From Actinomycetota bacterium (GTDB lineage Bacteria; Actinomycetota; Acidimicrobiia; Acidimicrobiales; RAAP-2), in contig JAJPJV010000037.1 in assembly GCA_021324045.1 (NCBI GenBank), forward strand, positions 1-64,000: DNA of 64,000 nucleotides, read 5' to 3'. The position numbers and the translations under genes are program-made. This document shows, one piece after another, positions 35,340-43,206 of this stretch. Below the pieces are notes generated by a model. It had not been told where the DNA came from and did no database searches. It saw only the letters and a list, made by a program, of their open reading frames with translations. Every line of letters starts with the position of its first letter. Positions within the stretch are counted from its first letter, which is position 1.

Positions 35340-36275
35340 ATGGACACGCGAAAGATCGGACAGCTCGACGCATCGGTCATCGGGCTCGGATGCAACAACT
35401 TCGGGATGCGCATCGATGCCGATGCGGCGACCAAGGTGGTTCACACTGCGCTCGACGTCGGCATCACCTTCTTCGACACCGCCGACACCTACGGCGGCAC
35501 GCTGAGCGAGGAGTACCTTGGCAAGGCTCTCGGTTCCCACCGCGACGAGGTTCTGATCGCCACGAAGTTCGGCTCGAAGATCGACGAGGAGCGCCACGGG
35601 GCTCGTCCCGACTACGTGCGCCGTGCCGTCGACGACAGCCTCCGCAGGCTGGGGACTGACTGGATCGACCTCTACCAGCTCCACTTCCCGGACCCCCAGA
35701 CGCCCATCGCCGACACCCTCGGTGCGCTCGACGAGTTGGTGAAGGCTGGCAAGGTTCGGGAGATCGGTTGCTCCAACTTCTCGGTCGACCAACTGCGCGA
35801 GGCCGACGAAGCGGCCACTGCCGGCGGGCTGACCCACTTCGTCAGCGTCCAGAACCAGTACAACCTGTTGCATCGCGAGCCCGAGGAGGGCGTCCTCGCG
35901 GAGTGCGATCGGCTCCACCTCGCCTTCCTCCCCTACTTCCCGCTCGCTGCTGGCCTGCTCACCGGCAAGTACCGCCGGAACCAGCCCCTTCCCGAGCACA
36001 CCCGGCTCACCGAGATGCCCGAGGACGTGCGCAACCGGGCCCTTTCGGAGCGGCGGATCGCCATCGTCGAGCGATTGATCGAACTCGCCGACAGCGAGGG
36101 TCACCGCGTCTTGGAACTGGCGATCGCCTGGCTCCTCTCCCGCCCCCAGGTCGCCTCGGTCATCGCCGGCGCGACCTCGCCGGAACAGGTGCGCGCGAAC
36201 GTCAAGGGGGCGGACTGGCAGCTCTCCGATGAGCTACTGGCACGGATTGACGAGCTGGCTCCACGTCGTGACTGA
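35340..36275 (+). CDS. Aldo/keto reductase
   Basis: 311 aa from ATG 35340, with GGAGGG about nine bases upstream. AKR tetrad regions: FFDTADTYGGTLSEEYLG (Asp, Tyr), LIATKFGSK (Lys) and YQLHFPD (His). Later motifs are VREIGCSNFSVDQLREAD, FVSVQNQYNLLHR and the NADPH-binding VASVIAGATSPEQVRANV. The sequence most resembles the YhdN/potassium-channel-beta-like group. Its last 74 bases overlap the 3' end of ctaG on the other strand. Confidence 0.9.
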   Translation: MDTRKIGQLDASVIGLGCNNFGMRIDADAATKVVHTALDVGITFFDTADTYGGTLSEEYLGKALGSHRDEVLIATKFGSKIDEERHGARPDYVRRAVDDSLRRLGTDWIDLYQLHFPDPQTPIADTLGALDELVKAGKVREIGCSNFSVDQLREADEAATAGGLTHFVSVQNQYNLLHREPEEGVLAECDRLHLAFLPYFPLAAGLLTGKYRRNQPLPEHTRLTEMPEDVRNRALSERRIAIVERLIELADSEGHRVLELAIAWLLSRPQVASVIAGATSPEQVRANVKGADWQLSDELLARIDELAPRRD

Positions 36276-37176
36276 CGGCGGGCTCGGGGACGAGCGCGTC
36301 GAGCTCACGATCGGCTCGCACGGCGCGGCGTTCCTCGTAGCGGACCCACTCGAGGACCACCGGGATCATTGCCAACAGCATCAACGTGTCTCCCCCGACC
36401 CACATGATCGTCCCCCCGATGTGCAGGTCGAGCACGAGTGAAGGTCCCCACGTGCGGTGCTGGCGCACGTAGGCCGGGAAGAGCTCGTGGCCCGTCGCGG
36501 CTAGCGAGAGCCCGGTGAAGGTATCGATCGGTACGGCAGCCGCGAGGTATGCGAGGCGCAGCGCCGGGTAGAGGCGTTTGCGCCCCGTGGGTTCGCCGGG
36601 GAACACCTGTCGCCAGAACAGATACCCGACGACCAGGTAGACGACGTGCTCGAGATCGTGCACGGATTCGTACTCGAGCGTGAAGTTATAGAAGGCCGTG
36701 AGGTGCGTGAGCGGGATGATGATCGCATAGATCAGGAACGCCACGAAAGGGTTCCCCGCAAGACGCGAGGGCGCTGAGCGCAGCGCCCGCATCACCACCG
36801 CGTGGGCGCGTCCGGTCGTGGCCCACAGCGCCAACCGGCAGGGCGCGCCCAACGCGAACAAGGCACCGGCCACCATGATCAACAGCAGGTGCTGGATCAT
36901 GTGGTCGTAGAAGAGCACATCGTCGTAGACACCGATGAAGCTCAAGGTGGCGATGGCCGTGATCACCGTCGCCGCGGTCCACGCCGCGGTTCGCCAGCCG
37001 GACCACGGATGTCGCGGATGCAGCTGGTTCGCCCTTCGAACTCCGAAGAAGTAGAGGACGAGTGCGAGGACCAAGAGGGTGATCGGCACGACGCCCAGGT
37101 CGGTCGAAAAGAATTGGTGCCCCGCCAGCGGAGGGACTTGCGTCGGGGACGCGGCGATCAGGTGGGCGGGGGGCAC
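36202..37176 (-). CDS. ctaG: Cytochrome c oxidase assembly protein, CtaG (caa3 type)
   Basis: 324 aa with about seven to nine membrane segments. The family marks are DVLFYDHMIQHLLLIMVAGALFALGAP, FNFTLEYESVHDLEHVVYLVVGYLFW and DLHIGGTIMWVGGDTLML, all with conserved histidines likely to handle copper (quoted here as short pieces). It assists CuB insertion in cytochrome oxidase subunit I, encoded 15 kb away in this window. The C-terminal tail is Arg/Pro-rich and overlaps the aldo/keto reductase gene end by 74 bases. Confidence 0.88.
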   Translation of the reverse strand: MPPAHLIAASPTQVPPLAGHQFFSTDLGVVPITLLVLALVLYFFGVRRANQLHPRHPWSGWRTAAWTAATVITAIATLSFIGVYDDVLFYDHMIQHLLLIMVAGALFALGAPCRLALWATTGRAHAVVMRALRSAPSRLAGNPFVAFLIYAIIIPLTHLTAFYNFTLEYESVHDLEHVVYLVVGYLFWRQVFPGEPTGRKRLYPALRLAYLAAAVPIDTFTGLSLAATGHELFPAYVRQHRTWGPSLVLDLHIGGTIMWVGGDTLMLLAMIPVVLEWVRYEERRAVRADRELDALVPEPAVSHDVEPARQSVPVAHRRAASPPP

Positions 37177-37356
37177 AGCGACAACTCACATTACCGATGA
37201 ACCTGGCCTGTGCCCGATCGGCCCACCCCGCGAGCACCCGATTCGACGAGGGCAACCAGCTCGGCGCCGCTTCGGTGCCGTCGGGCCACAAGGCACCGAC
37301 AGTTCCACGCCGCCAGTTCCGAAGCGCGCCGGCATTCGGCGACTGTGATCGATTGG

Positions 37357-37881
37357 TCAGGCGACCGCGATCGACCGCCGTTCACGATGCCGGCGCAGCA
37401 GCGCCGACGGCACCGCTGCGTGCAGGCGCTTGCGCCCGCGGACTTCGCCGGCCGACGAGCGCGCCCAACGCCACTGGTCCGCCCACCGGCCGACGAGGGA
37501 GAGCAGGCGAGAGACCGCTGGTGCGGGAGCAAGGAGCGTGAGCACGCCCTCGTCGGTGAAGACTTCGAGCACGTGCACGAGCACCCCCTCGGGCGTGCGG
37601 TCAAGGTCGTCGGCGCCGAAGCCCTGGAGCGATCGCCACGGGACCTCGAGTTCGTCGGATCCCAACGGTGACGATGCCTCACGCATGCTTGCTCCGTCCC
37701 CCGTTGGCGGACGGCCACCGTGGCCGAGGAGCACCGGAAGGCGCCGCAGCCCCAAGCCCCGGTAACGCACGGTGACCTCGCACGGATAGGCGACCATGGT
37801 CTCGGGATGCACGAGGAGCAGCTCCACGACCGGGGCGAGCGCGCCCGAAGGCTCCACCCACCTCGCTGCTGTCGCGCTCAC
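37357..37881 (-). CDS. Hypothetical protein
   Basis: 174 aa from GTG 37881, with GAGGTCG just upstream. No family recognised. It has a probable beta-rich N-terminal half (VELLLVHPETMVAYPCEVTVRYRG) and a C-terminal helical, Arg-rich part. There is no signal peptide or membrane helix. The leftward frame is open another 86 codons upstream but that part is Arg/Gly/Pro-rich and not gene-like. It is divergent from the PIN-domain gene. Confidence 0.55.
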   Translation of the reverse strand: MSATAARWVEPSGALAPVVELLLVHPETMVAYPCEVTVRYRGLGLRRLPVLLGHGGRPPTGDGASMREASSPLGSDELEVPWRSLQGFGADDLDRTPEGVLVHVLEVFTDEGVLTLLAPAPAVSRLLSLVGRWADQWRWARSSAGEVRGRKRLHAAVPSALLRRHRERRSIAVA

Positions 37882-38062
37882 CGACCTCGTCGCTCCATGA
37901 CTACGAGGCTGTCCTTCTCCTCGTGGGCCCTTGCTTCGTGGGCCCCGTGCTCCCCGCCTTTCACCCTCCCGGGCGGGTGGCCAGTTTGGCCGACGCCCGC
38001 CTGAGGGTGCAACCGGATGTTGGCGGCCCGCTTTCGAGCCGTCGGGCCGTGACGGACCCCCG

Positions 38063-38093
38063 TTTCGAAGATGTCGGGGGGTAATCTTCGAAA
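38063..38093 (+). promoter_or_regulatory. Perfect inverted repeat just before the PIN-domain start
   Basis: TTTCGAAGAT at 38063-38072 and ATCTTCGAAA at 38084-38093, separated by 11 bases including a G-run. It ends two bases before GTG 38096. As DNA it is a candidate operator; as RNA it would fold over the ribosome site, so it could control translation. Confidence 0.6.
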
Positions 38094-38095
38094 GA

Positions 38096-39190
38096 GTGCT
38101 CTTCGTCGAGGTCGTCCGGCTTCTCCTCGTGCTCGTCACCGCGCTGTGCGGCTACGAAGCCGGGCACTCCATCGGTGGGTCGGCTGGACCCACGATCGGC
38201 CTCGTCTTGGGCGCGCTCGTCGGCTACGTCAGTGGCGGCGTCGTGGGCAGACTCTTGGACCGGAGCGGCTCACGAGTGGCGAACACGTTCTCGGGCATCC
38301 CGCCCGGAGAGCTCTTTGCCGGCACGCTCACCGGGATGGCGGGATTTCTGCTCGGAGCGGGGTTGTCGGTACCCATGCTCGTCCTGGCCCGCTCACCAGC
38401 CGTTTGGCCCTCGGCCGCAGTGCTGGCATGGGTCTTCACCTGGCTCGGCTTCCGCATCGGAGCCGCCAAGGGCCGCCAGGTCGTCGCGGCGGCAGGGCTG
38501 ACGCGGATCCTGGCACCACCGGTCGAGCCGCCCCCTGGCTACGCGCTCCTCGTCGACACCTCGGCGGCGATGACCACCACGCTCCTCGTGCTCGGCCGTT
38601 ACGGGCTCCTCATGGGTGGCCTCGTCGTCCCGCGATTTGTGATCGACCAGCTGCACACGCTCGCAGCCGGTCCGGATCTCGCAGGTTCCCGCCGAGCGCG
38701 CCGCGGGCTCGAGTCCTTCGAGGCCCTTCGCGAGCTCGGCGTCCCGGTCCACATCGCCGAGAACGAGCTGCCCGAGATCGATGACATCAACGACCGGCTC
38801 GTCGAAGTCGCACGGAGGCTCGGCCTCCGCTTGGCAACGTGCTCGGGCATCGTGAAGGAGCGCGCGAAACGGCGCGGCGTCGCAGTGACCGACCTTCGAC
38901 CCCTGGCCGAGGACCTCAGTCCCGACTACCCGCCCGGCGAGCAGCTGGTCATCGACCTCGTCCGCGCGGGCGATCACCCCCGCCAGGCGGTCGGCTACCT
39001 CTCGAGCGGAGACATGGTGGTCGTCAACGACGCCGCGCACATGGTCGGGCGCGAGGACGTGGTAATCGAGGTGCTCTCGACCAAGCGGACGAGTCAAGGT
39101 CTCTTGGTGTTCGCGCAGCTCGCGCAGCGCCCACAGCCCGCCGGATCCCTCGAGGCACCGTCGCCGAGCGCAGCGAAGCAGGGATCGTGA
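38096..39190 (+). CDS. PIN/TRAM-domain membrane protein, YacL-like
   Basis: 364 aa from GTG 38096. N-terminal region has about four hydrophobic segments (LLLVLVTALCGYEAGHSIGG, GELFAGTLTGMAGFLLGAGL, VLAWVFTWLGFRIG). A PIN nuclease domain follows (LLVDTSAAM, VVPRFVIDQLHTLA, DINDRLVEVARRLG, RLATC) and then a TRAM-like C-terminus (PGEQLVIDLVRAGDHPRQAVGYLSSGDMVVV). The order matches YacL of Bacillus and actinobacteria, a putative membrane-attached RNase. An inverted repeat sits against the start codon. Confidence 0.85.
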   Translation: MLFVEVVRLLLVLVTALCGYEAGHSIGGSAGPTIGLVLGALVGYVSGGVVGRLLDRSGSRVANTFSGIPPGELFAGTLTGMAGFLLGAGLSVPMLVLARSPAVWPSAAVLAWVFTWLGFRIGAAKGRQVVAAAGLTRILAPPVEPPPGYALLVDTSAAMTTTLLVLGRYGLLMGGLVVPRFVIDQLHTLAAGPDLAGSRRARRGLESFEALRELGVPVHIAENELPEIDDINDRLVEVARRLGLRLATCSGIVKERAKRRGVAVTDLRPLAEDLSPDYPPGEQLVIDLVRAGDHPRQAVGYLSSGDMVVVNDAAHMVGREDVVIEVLSTKRTSQGLLVFAQLAQRPQPAGSLEAPSPSAAKQGS

Positions 39191-39266
39191 TCCCCAATTG
39201 CATCAATCCGGGGTTGGATCATCGCAGAGCGACCGGTTCGCACCAGTGTGGCTCGTCGTGGGCCGC

Positions 39267-40649
39267 TCAGACGCGAACGACCCCTGATGCGAGCTTTTGC
39301 AGCGAATCCTTGGCGTCGCCGAAGAGCATCACGGTCTTCGGGTTGTACATGAGGTCGTTGTCGATGCCGGCAAACCCCGGGCGCATCGAGCGCTTGAGGA
39401 ACACGATGTTGGCGGCCTCGTCGGCGTTGATGATGGGCATGCCATAGATCGGGCTGCCGGGCACCTCTTTGGCTGCAGGATTGACGGTGTCGTTCGCGCC
39501 CACCACGAGGGCGACGTCGACCGTCGACATCTCGCGGTTGGCCTCTTCCATCTCTCGAAGATCTTCGTAGGGGACGTCTGCCTCGGCCAGCAGGACGTTC
39601 ATGTGCCCGGGCATGCGCCCTGCGATCGGATGGATGGCATAGAAGACCTCAACCCCTCTCTTGGTCAACGTGTTCGCGAGCTCGCGCACCGCATGCTGCG
39701 CTTGCGCGACCGCGAGCCCATACCCGGGGATGATCGCCACCTTGCGTGCATAGGCGAGCAACACGGCGACGTCTTCGACCGTCGCGGCACGAACCGAGCG
39801 GGTCGTCGCAGCTTCCGAGGTGCCGGCGGTGATCACCGCGCCGAAGGCGCTGAACAAGATGTTCGGCAGCGAACGACCCATCGCATTGCTCATCAGGACC
39901 GTGAGCAACGTCCCGGACGCGCCCACCAGGGTGCCCGCAACCACGAGCAAGTTGGAGTTCAGTGAGAACCCCGAGGCTGCGACGGCCAGACCAGTGAAGG
40001 CGTTCAATAACGAGATGAGCACCGGAACGTCTGCCCCACCGATCGGAAGGACGAACAGCAGCCCCAAGGCGAGGGAGAGCACGAGCAAGATCCACAAAAG
40101 GACCGTTGAATCTGTCGTCAGCACGGCGATCAACAGGGCCAGGATCCCCGCGGCCACCACCGCGTTGACGCGCTGTTGCCCTCGATAGACGATCGGTCGT
40201 CCGGTCACGAGCTCCTGCAGCTTCGCGAAGGACAGTGCAGACCCAGAGAGCGAGAAGCTCCCGATGACGACACCGAAGATGACCTCGAGGACCTTGTAGA
40301 TCGGTAGCAGCTTGGCATCGGTGCTGACGAACGCGGTCAACGAGACCACGGCGGCGGCACCCCCGCCGACCCCGTTGAAGGCCGCCACCATCTGCGGCAT
40401 CGCCGTCATGCGGACGAGCCGGGCAGCCGGGACGCCGACCGCGACCCCGATGGCCATTGCCCCCACCATGAGGCCGACGTGCCCCAGCCCCGCCCGTGCG
40501 AAGGTCGCACCGACCGCAAGGACCATCCCGGCCGCACCGAGCAGGTTGCCCATTCGTGCCCGGCGCGGCGAGCTGAGTGCCTTCAGGGCGAGGATGAACC
40601 CGACGACGGCGACCAGGTAGAAGATGTCGATGACCGTTCCGCGGCTCAC
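39267..40649 (-). CDS. pntB: NAD(P) transhydrogenase subunit beta
   Basis: 460 aa. N-terminal two-thirds hold about nine helices (domain II, proton channel). The C-terminal third is the NADP(H)-binding domain III: GYGLAVAQAQHAVRELANTL, HPIAGRMPGHMNVLLAEADVPYE, VGANDTVNPAA and PIYGMPIINADEA. It transfers hydride between NAD(H) and NADP(H) coupled to proton flow. The ATG start overlaps the pntAB stop by four bases (ATGA at 40646-40649), so translation is coupled. Confidence 0.95.
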   Translation of the reverse strand: MSRGTVIDIFYLVAVVGFILALKALSSPRRARMGNLLGAAGMVLAVGATFARAGLGHVGLMVGAMAIGVAVGVPAARLVRMTAMPQMVAAFNGVGGGAAAVVSLTAFVSTDAKLLPIYKVLEVIFGVVIGSFSLSGSALSFAKLQELVTGRPIVYRGQQRVNAVVAAGILALLIAVLTTDSTVLLWILLVLSLALGLLFVLPIGGADVPVLISLLNAFTGLAVAASGFSLNSNLLVVAGTLVGASGTLLTVLMSNAMGRSLPNILFSAFGAVITAGTSEAATTRSVRAATVEDVAVLLAYARKVAIIPGYGLAVAQAQHAVRELANTLTKRGVEVFYAIHPIAGRMPGHMNVLLAEADVPYEDLREMEEANREMSTVDVALVVGANDTVNPAAKEVPGSPIYGMPIINADEAANIVFLKRSMRPGFAGIDNDLMYNPKTVMLFGDAKDSLQKLASGVVRV

Positions 40650-40975
40650 TCGGGCAGATCACCGTCCTTGCGTTGCACGTCCTGGGGCGCGGGTGTGCGG
40701 GCCTTGAACATCTCCAACATCCGGTCGGTGACGACGAAACCACCAACCACGTTGAGGGTTGCCAGCACCACCGCGATGAAGCCGAGGGCCTCCTCGCCAA
40801 CGGTGTGCGCGGAGCCCAGCACGATCATCGCTCCGACCAAGACGACGCCGTGGATCGCGTTCGAGCCCGACATCAGCGGGGTGTGCAAGATGCTCGTCAC
40901 CTTCGAGATGACTTCGTAGCCGACGAAGGCACTCAGTATGAAGATCGTGAAGAGCTCCACGAGACCGTTCGTCAC
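40646..40975 (-). CDS. pntAB: NAD(P) transhydrogenase subunit alpha, part 2
   Basis: 109 aa from GTG 40975. Three membrane helices: ELFTIFILSAFVGYEVISKV, GVVLVGAMIVLG and FIAVVLATLNVVGGFVVTDRML. It is the separate membrane part of the alpha subunit, as in the three-gene form of the enzyme. Start and stop both overlap their neighbours by four bases (GTGA with pntAA, ATGA with pntB). Confidence 0.93.
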   Translation of the reverse strand: MTNGLVELFTIFILSAFVGYEVISKVTSILHTPLMSGSNAIHGVVLVGAMIVLGSAHTVGEEALGFIAVVLATLNVVGGFVVTDRMLEMFKARTPAPQDVQRKDGDLPE

Positions 40976-42144
40976 GCTGATTCCCCCGTTGCCGCCCCGA
41001 TCCCCAGTTCGTCGTCGACGGGAAGTCCCAACAGTGCCGCCATCGAAGGATCCACCGACGCCCCCGATCGGAGCACGCAACTTGACCGGAGGATCTCGTC
41101 GTGCCAATCGGGTGAAAGCGTCCCGTCGGTCGCAAGGAGCTGGAGGAAGTTGGCGACGTTACGCGCATAGAGGTAGCTCGCGTGTGTCGGCATCGTCGCA
41201 GGCGGGTTCGAGATCCCCACGATCGACGTCCCCCCGGCGCGGACCGCCGTGCCCGGTACGGTGAGCTCGCAGTTCCCGCCGGCATCGGCCGCCACGTCGA
41301 CGATCACCGAGCCCGGTCGCATCGCCTTCACCATGTCGGCGGTGACGATCACCGGCGCCTTCTTCCCGGGGACGGCTGCAGTGGTGATCACGACGTCAGA
41401 GTTCGCAACCTCCTCCGCCAACCCGGCACGTTGGCGGGCGAGCTCCTCCTCGGAGAGCTCTCGCGCGTACCCTCCGGCTCCTTCGGCGCTGACGCCGAGC
41501 CCGACGAAGGTCGCGCCCAGACTGGCCACCTCCTCTGCAGCGGCCGGCCGGACGTCGTACCCACGGACGAGCGCGCCGAGGCGGCGAGCCGTGGCAATCG
41601 CCTGCAGGCCCGCGACCCCTGCGCCGATGACGAGCACCTTGGCCGGCGGGACCGTGCCGGCGGCCGTCATGAACATCGGGAAGAACTTGCCGAGGTGCTT
41701 CGCGGCAGCGAGCGCTGCACGGTAACCGGTCACCGTCGCCTGTGAGGAGAGTGCATCCACGCTCTGGGCTCGGCTGATCCTCGGGACCCGGTCGAAGCTG
41801 AACACCGTCGCCCGCTTCTCTCCGAGCAGCCGAAGCGCCTCGACGGATCCGGCCGGCTGCAGGAACGACAGGACGGTCGCGCCCTCAGGGATCCGCTCGA
41901 CCACTTCGAGCGTCGGCGGGTTGACCTGGACCACGACGTCGACGTCTGCCCCGAGCGACGAACCCGCAGGAAGGATCGATGCCCCGGCATCGGCGTAGTC
42001 GTCGTCGCCAAAGGCCGCCTCCTCGCCGGCACCGGCCTCGATGACGACCTCCCACCCCTCGGCGCGCAACCGGGCCACGACCTCGGGCACGAGCGCGACG
42101 CGGCGCTCGCCCGGGCGCGACTCTCCCAGGGCAGCGACCTTCAC
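40972..42144 (-). CDS. pntAA: NAD(P) transhydrogenase subunit alpha, part 1
   Basis: 390 aa from GTG 42144 (VKVAALGESRPGERRVALVP), with GAGGG upstream. This is soluble domain I, which binds NAD(H): the N-terminal alanine-dehydrogenase-like part, then VLVIGAGVAGLQAIATARRLGA, the RGYDVRPAAAEEVASLG strand, and TTAAVPGKKAPVIVTADMV. It is encoded separately from the membrane segment, unlike the E. coli two-gene form. First gene of the pntAA-pntAB-pntB operon. Confidence 0.93.
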   Translation of the reverse strand: MKVAALGESRPGERRVALVPEVVARLRAEGWEVVIEAGAGEEAAFGDDDYADAGASILPAGSSLGADVDVVVQVNPPTLEVVERIPEGATVLSFLQPAGSVEALRLLGEKRATVFSFDRVPRISRAQSVDALSSQATVTGYRAALAAAKHLGKFFPMFMTAAGTVPPAKVLVIGAGVAGLQAIATARRLGALVRGYDVRPAAAEEVASLGATFVGLGVSAEGAGGYARELSEEELARQRAGLAEEVANSDVVITTAAVPGKKAPVIVTADMVKAMRPGSVIVDVAADAGGNCELTVPGTAVRAGGTSIVGISNPPATMPTHASYLYARNVANFLQLLATDGTLSPDWHDEILRSSCVLRSGASVDPSMAALLGLPVDDELGIGAATGESA

Positions 42145-42184
42145 GATGGCACCCTCACGAACGTGTCGTTCTATCAGGTCAGGG

Positions 42185-43021
42185 TCAGTTGCGAGACAAC
42201 GCCGTGCCAGCCGCGGCGTTGTCTTTTTCGTTCCAACCATCCCCCTCGAGGGGGAAGCAGAACCCCCCATGGTGGGCGAGCCGTGAAGCCTGCTCGAGCG
42301 TCAACGGCGGAGCGAAGAAATAGCCCTGCGCCGCATCGCAGCCGAACTCCTTGAGGATGGTCACCTCGAGTGCGGTCTCCACGCCTTCGGCGACGGTCGT
42401 CATCCCCGCCGAGCCCGCCAGGTGCACGACCGTTTCGACGATCATTCGATTGATCCCCTGGTGGGGCTCGAGGTTGCTGACGAAGGACCGATCGATCTTG
42501 ATCGTGTTGATCGACATCCTGCGCAGCACGTCGAAGGAGGTCCAGCTCGTGCCGACATCGTCGACGGCCAGTTCCACGCCGAGCTCGCGGATCGCCCCAA
42601 GGTCCTGGATCGCCCGCTCATCGGTCATGGCCTGCTCGGTCACCTCGACGGTGAGGCGATCCGGATCGAGCCCGGCGCGCTCGAGCGCTCGCTGGACGGC
42701 GCCACGGGCCACCCCCCGCTGGAGCTGGACGAGCGAACAGTTGATCGCCAGCTGCACGTTCTTGGGCCAATCGGCCGCCTGGCGACAGCCCTCGGCGAGC
42801 ACCCACTCGCCGACCTTGGCAATCTCCCCGTTGGCTTCGAGCCACGGGATGAAGACCCTGGGGAGGATGAACTCCTCCTCGTGCTGCCAGCGCAGCAGCG
42901 CCTCGAACCCGAGCAGCCTGCCACTCCCGAGGTCGACCAATGGCTGATATGCGAGCGCGGGCTCACCGCTTCGCACCAGGGATGCGACATCCATCCGCTT
43001 TGCTGCCACGTTGCCGGTCAC
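42185..43021 (-). CDS. Stand-alone EAL-domain c-di-GMP phosphodiesterase
   Basis: 278 aa, one EAL domain and no sensor or GGDEF domain. Catalytic marks: EAL itself at residues 40-42 (GFEALLRW), LAINCSLVQL (Asn), TVEVTEQAMTD (Glu), VDDVGTSW (two Asp), IKIDRSFV (Lys), AEGVET (Glu) and AQGYFFAPPL (Gln). The loop-6 segment DDVGTSWTSF departs from the usual DDFGTGYSS, but metal ligands are present, so activity is likely. It ends 40 bases before pntAA in the same direction. Confidence 0.9.
   Translation of the reverse strand: MTGNVAAKRMDVASLVRSGEPALAYQPLVDLGSGRLLGFEALLRWQHEEEFILPRVFIPWLEANGEIAKVGEWVLAEGCRQAADWPKNVQLAINCSLVQLQRGVARGAVQRALERAGLDPDRLTVEVTEQAMTDERAIQDLGAIRELGVELAVDDVGTSWTSFDVLRRMSINTIKIDRSFVSNLEPHQGINRMIVETVVHLAGSAGMTTVAEGVETALEVTILKEFGCDAAQGYFFAPPLTLEQASRLAHHGGFCFPLEGDGWNEKDNAAAGTALSRN
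42195..42228 (+). terminator. Terminator-like hairpin with T-run on the plus strand
   Basis: GACAACGCCG (42195-42204) pairs perfectly with CGGCGTTGTC (42214-42223), followed by TTTTT (42224-42228) on the plus strand. It lies inside the last codons of the EAL gene, which runs the other way. It looks like an intrinsic terminator for antisense transcription entering from the pnt side; no rightward gene ends here. Confidence 0.5.
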
Positions 43022-43206
43022 GACTTCTCCTCGCCGGCGATCTCGTGCCGGCCCTCGCTACCATCTTGCCCGACACCAGGGAGAAATGGGGTGATCCCCA
43101 GGCGAGGACAGCGCTCGGCCAGCCCGGGGAGCGGACCCGTAGACTCGGGCGACATGAACTGCGCCCGGCGCCGCGGCATCGAGGAACCACCCTCCGGCCG
43201 TTGGCG

